64,000 bases of DNA from an uncultured Acidobacteriia bacterium (GCA_903909435.1 CAIVVT010000292.1:1-64000), one strand, 5' to 3'; positions 1-8,042 are shown, counted from the stretch's first letter. The notes: generated by a model not told the origin, from the letters alone. Numbers and translations are program-made.

Positions 1-1116
1 CTCGGCGCCAACGACCGCATCGCCATGGGCCTGATCGGGGCCGGGGAGCGCGGCTCCTACGTCATGTCGCTGTTCCAGAAGGAACCCGGCATTGAGGTCC
101 GCGCCATCTGCGACGTCTATCTCACGCACGTCGAGAAGGCCAGGAGCAAAGCTCCCGCGGCGCAGAGCTTCCAGGACCACCGCAAGCTTCTGGAGCTCAA
201 AGATATCGACGTCGTGCTGGTGGCGACGCCCGACCACTGGCACAAGGACGTAGCCATCGACGTGATGAACTCGGGCCGCGATGTCTATTGCGAGAAGCCG
301 CTGGTGCGCCGCCGCGAGGACGGCAGCGAGATCGTCAAGACCGCGCGCGTCACCAACCGGATCTGCCAGGTCGGCATGCAGCAGCGCTCGGGAACCGTCT
401 ATCTGGAGGCTAAGCAACGCTTCGTCGATAGCGGGCTGTTAGGCAAGATCTCGCACTGCTGGTGCGTCTGGAACGGCGGGATCGAAGGGCCGCTGCCGAG
501 CGAGCCGCGCGAGAAGCCGGCCGATCTCGACTGGGTGCGCTTCCTCGGCCCGGTGAAATACCGCGACTGGAATCCGGCGCAGTATCTGGACTTCCGCGCG
601 TTCCTCGATTTCGGCGGTGGAAAGATGACCGATTTCGGCGCGCATTGGCTCGACGTGGTGCACATGTTCACCGGCGTTGACGCGCCGCTTTCGGTCAGTT
701 CGCAAGGAGGCGTTTATCACGATTTCCACGACGGACGGACCGCACCGGACACGATCTCCGCGATGTTCACCTACCCTGGTTTCACCGTCCATTTTGAGTC
801 GCTGGCGGTGACCAGCGGGCCGGAATACGGCGTGACGTTTTTCGGCGACAAAGGCCACCTGTATGTGAATCGCAACCGCTACGAGTTCCAACCGGCGGGC
901 AAGGGCGAGAAGCCGGTGATCGCGAATTTCAAGGGCGACATCACGCAGGAGCACGTCCACAATTTCCTGGAGTGCACGAAGAGCCGCAAGCTACCGAACG
1001 GCGACGTGTACCACGGGCATCGCTCGGCGCAGGCCTGCCTGCTGGCGGTGCAGGCGTATCAGGAGAACCGCACGCTGCACTTCGACGCCGCGCGGGAAGA
1101 GGTGATGCCGCTGTAA
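1..1116 (+). CDS. Gfo/Idh/MocA family oxidoreductase (5' end outside window)
   Basis: Probable NAD(P)-dependent sugar oxidoreductase. The frame is open from base 1, and the residues before the first ATG (base 25) read GANDRIA, the usual lead into the Rossmann fold in this family, so the true start is probably upstream of the window. Counting from that ATG, the dinucleotide motif GLIGAGERG is at residues 2-10, a TPDHWH stretch at about 68-73, and the family CEKPL motif (catalytic-site lysine) at 89-93. The C-terminal half is the alpha/beta substrate domain. Many acidobacterial and planctomycete homologues carry a Tat signal; that part is not visible here. The substrate cannot be told. The last 79 bases are duplicated downstream at 1865-1943. 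Confidence 0.9.
   Translation, partial: LGANDRIAMGLIGAGERGSYVMSLFQKEPGIEVRAICDVYLTHVEKARSKAPAAQSFQDHRKLLELKDIDVVLVATPDHWHKDVAIDVMNSGRDVYCEKPLVRRREDGSEIVKTARVTNRICQVGMQQRSGTVYLEAKQRFVDSGLLGKISHCWCVWNGGIEGPLPSEPREKPADLDWVRFLGPVKYRDWNPAQYLDFRAFLDFGGGKMTDFGAHWLDVVHMFTGVDAPLSVSSQGGVYHDFHDGRTAPDTISAMFTYPGFTVHFESLAVTSGPEYGVTFFGDKGHLYVNRNRYEFQPAGKGEKPVIANFKGDITQEHVHNFLECTKSRKLPNGDVYHGHRSAQACLLAVQAYQENRTLHFDAAREEVMPL
1037..1115 (+). repeat. 79-bp direct repeat, copy 1 (3' end of the Gfo/Idh gene)
   Basis: This stretch matches 1865-1943 at a constant offset of 828 bases with two mismatches that I can see (1040 T/C and 1059 T/A). It covers the last 26 or so codons of the oxidoreductase up to the stop codon. 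Identity ends abruptly at the stop codon. Confidence 0.9.
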
Positions 1117-1235
1117 CTTGTGTCGTTAGCGTGGCGCAATCAGCGGAGGCGCCGCTGGCCTGGGCGAGCCCAGAGAGTCAACGGTATTTTCCCACGCTGT
1201 CGACAGACGGCGCAGGGCACCGTCCGGGCTACTAT

Positions 1236-1469
1236 ATGAATATGCAAGGAGTCCAACGCATTACGATCGATCCCGAAGTGATGGGCGGGAAGCCATGCAT
1301 CCGGGGTATGCGTGTGACTGTGGGGATGGTGGTTGAGTCGATGGCCGCCGGCCGCACGGTGGAGCAGTTGCTCGAGGATTTTCCTTATCTCGAAGAAGCC
1401 GACATTCGTGCGGCTCTCGCATTTGCCGCCCAACTCGCTCAAGGCCATGACATCGCCCTCGCAAGCTGA
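1236..1469 (+). CDS. DUF433 family protein (antitoxin-like)
   Basis: A 77-residue DUF433 protein; the family is usually paired with DUF5615 PIN-like proteins and is thought to be the antitoxin or DNA-binding partner. The motif DPEVMGGKPCIRGMRVTVG and the ending PYLEEADIRAALAFAA are diagnostic and form a winged-helix-like fold. The start was set at the ATG at 1236, just before the conserved domain (a second ATG is at 1242); the longer open frame beginning at 972 reads through the end of the upstream gene and is not credible. Its stop overlaps the next start as TGATG, so the two are translationally coupled. The pair sits between two copies of a 79-bp repeat. Confidence 0.85.
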   Translation: MNMQGVQRITIDPEVMGGKPCIRGMRVTVGMVVESMAAGRTVEQLLEDFPYLEEADIRAALAFAAQLAQGHDIALAS

Positions 1470-1846
1470 TGCGGCTGTTGATCGACATGAACCTCACGCC
1501 GCGCTGGGTAACGCTTCTCGAAGCCCACGGGCATGAAGCTGTGCATTGGTCGAAATCCGGCCCGAGTGACGCAAAGGATTCTGAAATCTGCGAATACGCA
1601 CGCCAGAACAAGTACGTCGTTATGACGAACGATCTTGATTTCCCGCAGATCCTCGCTCACACCGGAGACGCCGGACCGAGCATTATCCTGATGCGCGGAC
1701 AGCCTCTCGCTCCGGAGTTTCGAACTGACTCACTCCTTGGTGCGCTCGAGGCTTGCGCCAGGGAACTCGCGCAAGGCGCGATCCTCACTCTCGATTGGAC
1801 GAAGCAACCTCGCGCCCGGCTTCTGCCACTCAAACGAGGAAGCTGA
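1469..1846 (+). CDS. DUF5615 PIN-like protein (toxin-like)
   Basis: A 125-residue protein of the DUF5615 PIN-like group, a putative nuclease partner of DUF433. Acidic residues typical of the fold are visible: LLIDMNL (Asp6) and VMTNDLDF (Asp55 and Asp57). The length is usual for the family. The start ATG shares its A with the stop of the DUF433 gene. Toxin activity is inferred from pairing and fold, not shown. The module ends 18 bases before the second copy of the 79-bp direct repeat. Confidence 0.85.
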   Translation: MRLLIDMNLTPRWVTLLEAHGHEAVHWSKSGPSDAKDSEICEYARQNKYVVMTNDLDFPQILAHTGDAGPSIILMRGQPLAPEFRTDSLLGALEACARELAQGAILTLDWTKQPRARLLPLKRGS

Positions 1847-1864
1847 TATTCGCGGCACAAGAGC

Positions 1865-1943
1865 GCCCGCTGGCGGTGCAGGCGTAACAGGAGAACCGCA
1901 CGCTGCACTTCGACGCCGCGCGGGAAGAGGTGATGCCGCTGTA
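1865..1943 (+). pseudogene. Duplicated 3'-terminal fragment of the Gfo/Idh gene (direct repeat, copy 2)
   Basis: This is the second copy of the last 79 bases of the upstream oxidoreductase gene. It is not attached to any upstream reading frame, and its T-to-A change turns the homologous TAT tyrosine codon into TAA. It is therefore a non-coding remnant or a recombination scar. Together with copy 1 it brackets the DUF433-DUF5615 pair. Confidence 0.85.
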
Positions 1944-2180
1944 GGGCTGGGCGGCTGCGGACGTCCGGTGAGACCTGGATTCCTTGACCCAATCGCGGCT
2001 CGGCGGTTGGCTCGATTTGGAACAGGCAGTCAGCGCGCGATGACAGTCTATGGCCAACCGAGCGGCGAATGGAAGGGTGCGCAGAGCACCCGTATCGCCT
2101 CGGGTTGGGGCGGCATTGCCCTGCTCGTTTTGGCGACTATCGGGGTGCGCGGTGCGGCTTACCGGCCTCGAGCCGAAAGC

Positions 2181-2267
2181 CAAAACCGTAAGATCTTACG
2201 GTTCTCTTAAATAACCACTTTAGAATCAATAACTTGAAAACAAAAACCGTAAGAAGTTACGGTTTTG
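2181..2267 (+). repeat. Two-hairpin dispersed element, copy A
   Basis: It contains a 20-bp perfect palindrome (2184-2203, core CCGTAAGATCTTACGG), the string TTTAGAATCAATAACTTG (from 2219) and a second hairpin (stem 2243-2252 with 2257-2266, loop GAAG). The same layout recurs at 59447-59533 with the central string conserved except for one base and the second stem changed but still paired. On the minus strand the second hairpin is followed by TTTTTGTTTTC, so it could also terminate the GH27 transcript. Confidence 0.65.
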
Positions 2268-2280
2268 AGGCGAGAGGCGA

Positions 2281-2308
2281 GTTACCGGGAAGTGCGCTTC
2301 CCGGTAAC
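2281..2308. repeat. Perfect 12-bp stem hairpin
   Basis: GTTACCGGGAAG, a TGCG loop and the exact reverse complement form a stable hairpin 77 bases past the GH27 stop. No T-tract follows on either strand, so it is not a classic intrinsic terminator. Confidence 0.6.
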
Positions 2309-2384
2309 TTGCCTCACCACCCGCAACCTGCGGATCAGCGGCAGGGCGCGAGCCGAAGATCACCACTTGCCAGAACTGCCCCTG

Positions 2385-3740
2385 TTACTGGACGGGCGTC
2401 AGTTTGTACAGCCCTGACGAGTGCGGTTCCACGCTGAAGGTGTAGCCGCCCTCGACCGTGCCGAGGTCTGTGTGCGCCCACAGATCGCGCAGCGTGCATC
2501 TCTTCGGCAGCTTGAGCGCCGGCCAGTTCACGCGGATCTGGAGCGCCTGCTTGTCACCCACGTTGAACACCGCAACGTACTTGGCGTTCGAGCCCACGGC
2601 GTCGGCCGTCCACACGATGTCGTCGCCGCCTTCGGCAAACGCCCCGCCGTGCGCTCCTTTCTGGTCCACCTCCAGCACTTCGTCGTTGGTGATCAGTTGC
2701 AGGGTCGCCGCATCGTTGCTGGGCAGGTCGCCGCCGAAGATCAGCGGCGCTTGCGCAATCGCCCACAGGCTCAGCACCGTCTGCTGCTCGACAGCCGTGA
2801 AATTGGTGCTCCGGGCGTGGCCCTGTTCCGGCCGCCCGCCGATGCGGCCCAGCGGCAGCATGTCGGGGTCGGGCCACGCGCCGGGCCGTCCGACGCCGCT
2901 CCAGATGGAGAGCAGGATGAAGTTCAGCCGCAGGGCTTTCCAGTCGTCCCAGAAATCGTCGGAGACGCGCCACATGTTGGCGTTGGCCTGCAGCAACTCC
3001 TTGTCCTTCGCCATGGCCGGGCCGGGCGAGAGGCTCAGCACAATGGGCCGGCCGGTCTTGAGAATCGCCTGGTGCAAGCCAACGATCTCGCCGCCGTGCG
3101 TGGGGCGCGAAATGTCGTCGGCCTTGATGAAATCGACGCCCCAGTCCGCGTATAGCTTGACGATCGAATCGTAGTAATCCTGACCGCCGGGCTTGCTGGT
3201 ATCCACGCCGAACATGTCCGGGTTCCAGGGGCAGATCGAATAGACGTCGGCGAAATCGGCGGCGTGGGCTTTACTGCCGAATACGGGCAAATTAGCCTTG
3301 ACCGCGCGCCGGGGGATGCCGCGCATGATGTGGATGCCAAACTTCAGCCCCAGGCCGTGCACGTAGTCGGCAAGCGGCTTGAAGCCCTTTCCATCGGCGG
3401 ACGAGGGGAAGCGGTTGACCGCCGGGATGAGGCGGCCGTAGGCGTCCATGGCGAGGTTGGCGTCAGGCTGGTAATCGAAGCCCTGCGCGGCGGGCTGCGA
3501 CCATTGGATGTCCACCACGACGTACTGCCAGCCGTGCTGCTTCAGGTGGGCGGCCATGTAGTCGGCGTTGGCCTTCACCTCTGCTTCGGTCACGGTGGTC
3601 CCGTAGCAGTCCCAACTGTTCCAGCCCATGGGCGGGGTCGCGGCGACGGCGGGCGGAGCGGCCTGAAGAGTGGCGGTGACGCCGGCGAAAGCCGCACTGA
3701 AAGCGACGGCGAGGTAAGCGGTTCGAAGCGGTAATTGCAT
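2385..3740 (-). CDS. GH27 alpha-galactosidase-like glycoside hydrolase, exported
   Basis: Probably cleaves alpha-galactosides (or alpha-N-acetylgalactosaminides) outside the cytoplasm. A signal peptide covers about residues 1-28 (hydrophobic core, then AQAAP-like cleavage). The (beta/alpha)8 barrel opens with PPMGWNSWDCYG (36-47). The probable nucleophile is Asp208 in FIKADD and the probable acid/base is Asp262 in the WRVSDD motif. A C-terminal beta-sandwich follows from about residue 350. At 451 residues it fits bacterial GH27. The galK, symporter and SIS genes at 12-16 kb suggest galactose or galactosamine use, but they are not in the same operon. Confidence 0.88.
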   Translation of the reverse strand: MQLPLRTAYLAVAFSAAFAGVTATLQAAPPAVAATPPMGWNSWDCYGTTVTEAEVKANADYMAAHLKQHGWQYVVVDIQWSQPAAQGFDYQPDANLAMDAYGRLIPAVNRFPSSADGKGFKPLADYVHGLGLKFGIHIMRGIPRRAVKANLPVFGSKAHAADFADVYSICPWNPDMFGVDTSKPGGQDYYDSIVKLYADWGVDFIKADDISRPTHGGEIVGLHQAILKTGRPIVLSLSPGPAMAKDKELLQANANMWRVSDDFWDDWKALRLNFILLSIWSGVGRPGAWPDPDMLPLGRIGGRPEQGHARSTNFTAVEQQTVLSLWAIAQAPLIFGGDLPSNDAATLQLITNDEVLEVDQKGAHGGAFAEGGDDIVWTADAVGSNAKYVAVFNVGDKQALQIRVNWPALKLPKRCTLRDLWAHTDLGTVEGGYTFSVEPHSSGLYKLTPVQ

Positions 3741-3801
3741 GGATGAATCCAGGGTGCCGTGGCCATTCTCTCACTCGGCCCGGGGCCGGCGCACCCCCGG
3801 C

Positions 3802-3905
3802 GTGGGGCGGCTCTCCAGAGCCGCGTGGGGCCTCCAGGCCCTGCTCCGGAAACTAACTCATTGCGGGCTCTGGAGAACCCGCGCGGCTCTGGAGCACCGC
3901 CCCAC
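3802..3905. repeat. Cluster of CTCCAG/CTGGAG-cored palindromes with inverted ends
   Basis: Four short palindromes follow one another: 3807-3824, 3828-3841, 3863-3882 and 3883-3900. Each is a GC-rich stem around CTCCAG or CTGGAG. The outer 24 bases (3802-3825 and 3882-3905) are inverted repeats of each other with two mismatches, so the whole looks like a small inverted-repeat-bounded element. Related palindromes occur at 5801-5841. Confidence 0.65.
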
Positions 3906-3939
3906 TGTGCGCGGCGGGTTATGCTGGCGATGGGGATAG

Positions 3940-4704
3940 ATGGCCGCTGGACTTATGAGATTCGCGCGGGGGCATGGCGGGACAGTACTGGCGCTGGCCC
4001 TGGCCACTGCGGCGGTTGCCCAGGACGCTCCTCCGGATTTGATCCGGCGCGTTGCCCAACAGGAGCAGCGCAACTCCGAAGAGCGCTCGCACTATGCCTA
4101 CCGCCAGGAGGTTCAACTCGAGGACTTCCCGGGCGGCAGGCAACCCAGCGGGCTGTACCGCGAAACGCGCGACGTGATCTTCTCACCAGCGGGTGAACGC
4201 ACCGAGCGGGCGGTGGGCGAGCCGCAATCCCGCCTGGCCCGGCTGGTCCTGACGGCGGAGGATTTCGAGGACATCCGCAACATTCAGCCGCTGCTGCTCA
4301 CGCCGGAATTGCTGCCGCGCTACGAGGTGCGCTTTCGGGGCGAGGAGAGCATGGACGGCCGCGACTGCTGGGTGCTGCAGGTGCGTCCCCGGCAAATCCT
4401 GCAAGGGATGCGGCTCTTCGACGGCATGGCGTGGGTCGAAAAGGCAGGCTTGAATATCGTGCGCAGTGAGGGTCAGGCGGTTCCATCGGTGTACTCGCAT
4501 ACCGACGGAAAGGACACCGAGAACCTGTTCCCGCGCTTCGTGACCACGCGCGCGCAGATCGATGGCCTGTGGTTTCCGGTGCTCACTTTCGCCGACGACA
4601 CGCTGCCGTTTCGCAGCGGGCCGCTGCGGCTGAAGATGACCATCCGCTACAAGGACTACAAACGCTTCAAGGCCGAATCCACGATTACTTTCGAAGAGAA
4701 GTAA
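3940..4704 (+). CDS. Exported LolA/LolB-fold-like protein
   Basis: A 254-residue exported protein of unknown function. Residues 1-27 form a signal peptide ending in AVAQ. The rest is mostly predicted beta-strand, with a DCWVLQVRP stretch, then GMAWVEKAGLNIVRSEG and a final strand-rich IRYKDYKRF segment. This pattern resembles outer-membrane lipoprotein-sorting (LolA/LolB-like) domains found in many acidobacterial hypothetical proteins; that assignment is tentative. GGGGAT lies just before the chosen ATG; an alternative ATG is at 3955. Confidence 0.65.
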   Translation: MAAGLMRFARGHGGTVLALALATAAVAQDAPPDLIRRVAQQEQRNSEERSHYAYRQEVQLEDFPGGRQPSGLYRETRDVIFSPAGERTERAVGEPQSRLARLVLTAEDFEDIRNIQPLLLTPELLPRYEVRFRGEESMDGRDCWVLQVRPRQILQGMRLFDGMAWVEKAGLNIVRSEGQAVPSVYSHTDGKDTENLFPRFVTTRAQIDGLWFPVLTFADDTLPFRSGPLRLKMTIRYKDYKRFKAESTITFEEK

Positions 4705-4919
4705 GCCCGGGCGCGGGGGGGGGCTTGTGCCGGCCCGGCACCGGGCACCAAACGGAAAAGAGCGGTCAAATCCCCGGCTGTCCACCGTAGCCGCACGGCC
4801 GGAACCCCGGTAGCAACGGGCCCGCGACCGCGGGCCATCCCGGTATTGACCGATCGCTTTCACTGGCACTGGGCGGCCAGAGGCGATAGAATCGCCACCG
4901 AAAGGTGGAGGTACCGCAT

Positions 4920-5759
4920 ATGGCGATTCATGCCGGAGTCAACATGGAGTTCATCCGCTGCGAGGACAAAAGCTTCGCGGCCGGGTTGGAGAGGGCCGCG
5001 CAACTGGGCTACGACTACGTCGAGCCGATGGTGCACAACGGCCGCGAGTTGCTGAGCGAGGCGGGCTACTTCCACTCCTTTTCCATGGACGACGATCCGC
5101 TGGAAATGCTGGATCTGCTGCGAAAGAATGGGCTGAAGGCCAGCGGGCTCAGCGCGCATTGCCCGTTGATGCGACCCGAGATTTCCGTTCCGTATCTGCA
5201 GAAGGCGATCCGATTCGCGGCGGCCATTGGCGCCCCGGTGGTCAACACCGACGAAGGAATCCGGCCCGAGTGGGTGCCGCTCGACGAGGCCTGGGGCGTG
5301 ATGCGATACACGCTCAAGACCGCGCTGCGCACCGCCGAGCGCTACGGCATCTACATCGGCATCGAGCCGCATCAGAGCATCACCACGACGACCGAGGGTC
5401 TGCTGCGCGTCGCTCAATTGGTGGAGTCGCCCATGCTGAGGGTCAACTACGACACGGGCAACGCGTTCCTGGGCGGGGAAGATCCATACGCCGGCCTGAC
5501 GGCGGTGCTGCCGCTGCTGGTCCACGTGCACGCCAAGGACATCAGCATTCAGCACGCGGAGAAAGAGAAGGGACTGGTTACGGGGACCCCGGTCGGCTGC
5601 GCCTGCGGGGACGGCGTGATCGACTGGGCACGGGTACTCGGCATCCTGCGCGACGCGAATTGGAGCGGCGTGCTGTCGGTGGAATGCGGCACGCCGGAGC
5701 AGGCCCTGCGCAGCCGCGTGCACCTGGACGCCCTGATCGGTCAGACCGCCAGCGTGTAG
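4920..5759 (+). CDS. Sugar phosphate isomerase/epimerase-like TIM-barrel protein
   Basis: A member of the xylose-isomerase-like TIM barrel (AP endonuclease 2) superfamily, which isomerises or epimerises sugars or related polyols using a divalent metal. Visible metal-site and barrel motifs are IGIEPH, NYDTGNAF, HVHAKDIS and SVECG near the end. The start is the ATG at 4920, preceded by a strong GGTGGAGGT ribosome-binding site at 4904-4912; the in-frame GTG at 4905 lies inside that site and was rejected. The protein has 279 residues. The substrate is unknown; the neighbouring Gfo/Idh and GH27 genes fit sugar catabolism. Confidence 0.8.
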   Translation: MAIHAGVNMEFIRCEDKSFAAGLERAAQLGYDYVEPMVHNGRELLSEAGYFHSFSMDDDPLEMLDLLRKNGLKASGLSAHCPLMRPEISVPYLQKAIRFAAAIGAPVVNTDEGIRPEWVPLDEAWGVMRYTLKTALRTAERYGIYIGIEPHQSITTTTEGLLRVAQLVESPMLRVNYDTGNAFLGGEDPYAGLTAVLPLLVHVHAKDISIQHAEKEKGLVTGTPVGCACGDGVIDWARVLGILRDANWSGVLSVECGTPEQALRSRVHLDALIGQTASV

Positions 5760-5800
5760 CGGGCCACGCTCCGGCGTCCGGATAAGTTAGTCTCCCGGGC

Positions 5801-5841
5801 GGGCGCTGGAGCGCCCACGCGGCTCTGGAGAGCCGCCCCAC
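5801..5841. repeat. Tandem CTGGAG-cored palindromes
   Basis: Two perfect palindromes, 5801-5816 (GGGCGCTGGAGCGCCC) and 5819-5836 (GCGGCTCTGGAGAGCCGC), stand between two same-strand genes. The 24 bases 5818-5841 match, in either orientation, the terminal repeats of the cluster at 3802-3905. Confidence 0.7.
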
Positions 5842-5879
5842 CACGACCTCGGGCGGTCCGTTCGGGTACAACAGAAGGC

Positions 5880-6785
5880 ATGGCTCCATTCAGTCGCCGT
5901 TTCTTCTTCGGCGGTTGCGCTGCGGCGTACCCGCTACTGGCTCAATCAGGCCGGGAGAGTCTGTCGAGGCAGATCGACAAGCTGCTGGCCGGTTTCGAGG
6001 GCAAGCTCTGGCTGTATGCGAAGAACCTCGACACGGGCGCGGAGTTCGGCCTGCGGCCGGATGAACGAGTTCGCACCGCCAGCACGATCAAACTGCCGAT
6101 TCTATGCTCGCTGTTCGACCTCGTGGCCGCCGGGAAGGTCCGCTGGGACGAGAAGCTAACACTGCACGAGGACGACAAGATCTCGGGTTCGGGCGTGTTG
6201 CACGAGTTCTCGGATGGAACCCAACTGAGCGTGCGCGACGTGGCGCACGTCATGATCGTGGTCAGCGACAACACAGCGACGAACCTGATCCTCGACCGCA
6301 TCACGGCCGACGCGGTGAACGACTATCTGGACCGGATCGGGCTGAAAGCTACCCGCTCGCTGCGGAAAGTGCGCGGTGATGGCACTGCACTGAAGCCGCC
6401 TTCCGGCATGAGCAAAGCCAGCCTGCTGCCTGAAAACAAGCCCTATGGCCTGGGTGTGACCACGACACGCGAGATGGTGACACTGCTCGAGATGATTGAG
6501 CGCGGGAAGGTCGTTTCACCGGATGCGTCCAAAGAGATCGTGGCCATCCTCAAGCGGCAGCAATACAAGGACGGCATCGGCCGGCGCAGGGGCGACGACG
6601 TCGCCAGCAAGTCCGGGTCGCTGGACGCCTTGCGCAGCGACGTAGGCATCATTTACTTACCGACGTCGCGACTGGCCATGGCGGCCACCGTGGACGACAT
6701 GCCCAAGGTGGATTATTCTCCGGACAATGCAGGCGAGATCCTGATCGCCAATGTGACCGAGCGGCTAGTGGCTGAACTGGGGTAA
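5880..6785 (+). CDS. Class A beta-lactamase-like serine hydrolase, exported
   Basis: An exported serine hydrolase of the beta-lactamase/transpeptidase fold. The N-terminus SRRFFFGGC suggests a Tat-type signal, possibly with a lipobox Cys13. The active-site triad of motifs is present: Ser68-Thr-Ile-Lys71 (SxxK), Ser129-Asp-Asn131 (SDN) and Lys244-Ser-Gly246 (KSG in place of the common KTG). I cannot find a clear omega-loop ExxLN motif with the general-base glutamate of true class A enzymes. Lactam hydrolysis is therefore not assured; it may be a carboxypeptidase or a generic hydrolase. The ATG lies about 40 bases past the CTGGAG palindromes. Confidence 0.85.
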   Translation: MAPFSRRFFFGGCAAAYPLLAQSGRESLSRQIDKLLAGFEGKLWLYAKNLDTGAEFGLRPDERVRTASTIKLPILCSLFDLVAAGKVRWDEKLTLHEDDKISGSGVLHEFSDGTQLSVRDVAHVMIVVSDNTATNLILDRITADAVNDYLDRIGLKATRSLRKVRGDGTALKPPSGMSKASLLPENKPYGLGVTTTREMVTLLEMIERGKVVSPDASKEIVAILKRQQYKDGIGRRRGDDVASKSGSLDALRSDVGIIYLPTSRLAMAATVDDMPKVDYSPDNAGEILIANVTERLVAELG

Positions 6786-6803
6786 TCCGGGGAGCACCGG
6801 GAG

Positions 6804-7715
6804 TTAACGCGACCCGCCTGCCGTGGAGTGGATCAGGCCGTACAGAAGCGCCCAGGCCCTGCCGGGCTCTGCGGGGAGTACGCTTTCGGGCTTAACCTCC
6901 CAGCCGGAGACAGTTTGTACCCGGGCGCGCAATTCGGCCAAACGCCGGTCATGGTCTGGCGTCAGCCGGAAACGCCGGGCGATCTCTACCCGAGCGCGCC
7001 GAACCAGTTCACGGTCCAGCACGTTCAAGCGCTCCAACTGTTCGTACAGAGCGTTGCCGCAAGCCGAGCGCATCGCGTTCAGCCGGCTCGCGAGAGTGCT
7101 GCCCGGCTCCCGCGAGACGTTGGCCGGAATGGCGGCGTTGTCGAAGCCGGGAAACACCGGCCTCCAGAAGTACTGGCCGGCCACCATACTTTCGTAAAAG
7201 CAATCGGCCACTCCGGGGAAGGACATGCCTCTCAGGGTTTCCGTGGCGCGCTCCAGGTCCCCCGCGCACGGAGGACGGAGGTACGCTCCGTCAGTCGCGA
7301 GCATGGTTACCTGAACATCGTTCACCATGTGCGGAGATTGCTCGACCAGGTGCGCGGCGAACCGGCCGAGGGTGGTTTGGTTTGCGAGGAGGCTCAGAGG
7401 GTCGGATTGAGGGGGGAGTTTCCGATAGAAGGTGTAAATCGAGTGGATTCGGTCGATGGGATCGCGCAGGAAACACAGGTCAAAGAAGACAAACCCGGGG
7501 GCGTCGGGTTTCGGGTAGCGCAACTGGTGGCTGGAAACGGCCTGCACCTCGGGATTCTGCTCCAACCAGGCGCCCAGACTACCTGGGGACAACTGGCAGT
7601 CCAGACTATCCCCCTCGAATGTGGCGAAACGCGACCCGAAGTTCGATTTCAGGAGGTTTTCGACAGCGGTTCCGGCATTTTTGAAGATGTGGTAATGCAA
7701 GATCACAAAGCGCAC
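6804..7715 (-). CDS. Sulfotransferase family protein
   Basis: Probably transfers sulfate from PAPS to a carbohydrate or other acceptor. The N-terminal HIFKNAGTAVENLL (residues 9-22) matches the 5'-phosphosulfate loop and FLRDPIDRIHS (82-92) matches the 3'-phosphate loop with Arg and Ser. This layout resembles the Sulfotransfer_2 / heparan-sulfate 2-O-type families. The start was placed at the GTG at 7715, because AGGAGGGGAG lies just before it and the fold begins at once; the reading frame stays open 159 bases further upstream, but that part looks non-coding. The predicted protein has 303 residues and no signal peptide. It is a single gene. Confidence 0.75.
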   Translation of the reverse strand: MRFVILHYHIFKNAGTAVENLLKSNFGSRFATFEGDSLDCQLSPGSLGAWLEQNPEVQAVSSHQLRYPKPDAPGFVFFDLCFLRDPIDRIHSIYTFYRKLPPQSDPLSLLANQTTLGRFAAHLVEQSPHMVNDVQVTMLATDGAYLRPPCAGDLERATETLRGMSFPGVADCFYESMVAGQYFWRPVFPGFDNAAIPANVSREPGSTLASRLNAMRSACGNALYEQLERLNVLDRELVRRARVEIARRFRLTPDHDRRLAELRARVQTVSGWEVKPESVLPAEPGRAWALLYGLIHSTAGGSR

Positions 7716-7991
7716 AAGCTCCCCTCCTGCGGTTGCCGGATGCCTCTCACTTCGCCTAAACGACCTCGCCGGAAGCGGCAGGGCTGTGGATTCGCGGTTT
7801 TCGAGCCAAACTGCCCTCTGCTGCTTCTGATTCGTACTGACGAGTATCGTGTCAGGAAGATTACACCCGGGCATACGCGACGGTCAAGATTGAGGTGGAT
7901 GGCGGTCCGAATCAGGCGCGGGAGGGCACGACGTCACACCCCACCCATAGACGGACGGCCAGTGGGGATTGAAGCCGGCCCCAAAAGGGAA

Positions 7992-8019
7992 AGGGGAGAT
8001 ACCCGAAAGCATCTCCCCT
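7992..8019 (-). terminator. Intrinsic terminator, minus strand
   Basis: A 9-bp stem (AGGGGAGAT with ATCTCCCCT) and a 10-base loop. Read on the minus strand it is followed by TTCCCTTTT, and it lies 23 bases past the stop at 8043, so it would end a leftward transcript. Confidence 0.5.
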
Positions 8020-8042
8020 CGCCACGTTGTTCAAATTCTACC

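Larger units (their letters stand above)
1847..2384. other. Gene-free stretch with duplicated gene end and hairpins
   Basis: About 540 bases without a credible gene. It holds the duplicated Gfo/Idh 3' end (1865-1943), then about 235 bases with nothing recognised, then a two-hairpin repeat element (2181-2267) and a separate long hairpin (2281-2308). The GH27 gene ends at 2385 on the opposite strand. Confidence 0.7.
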
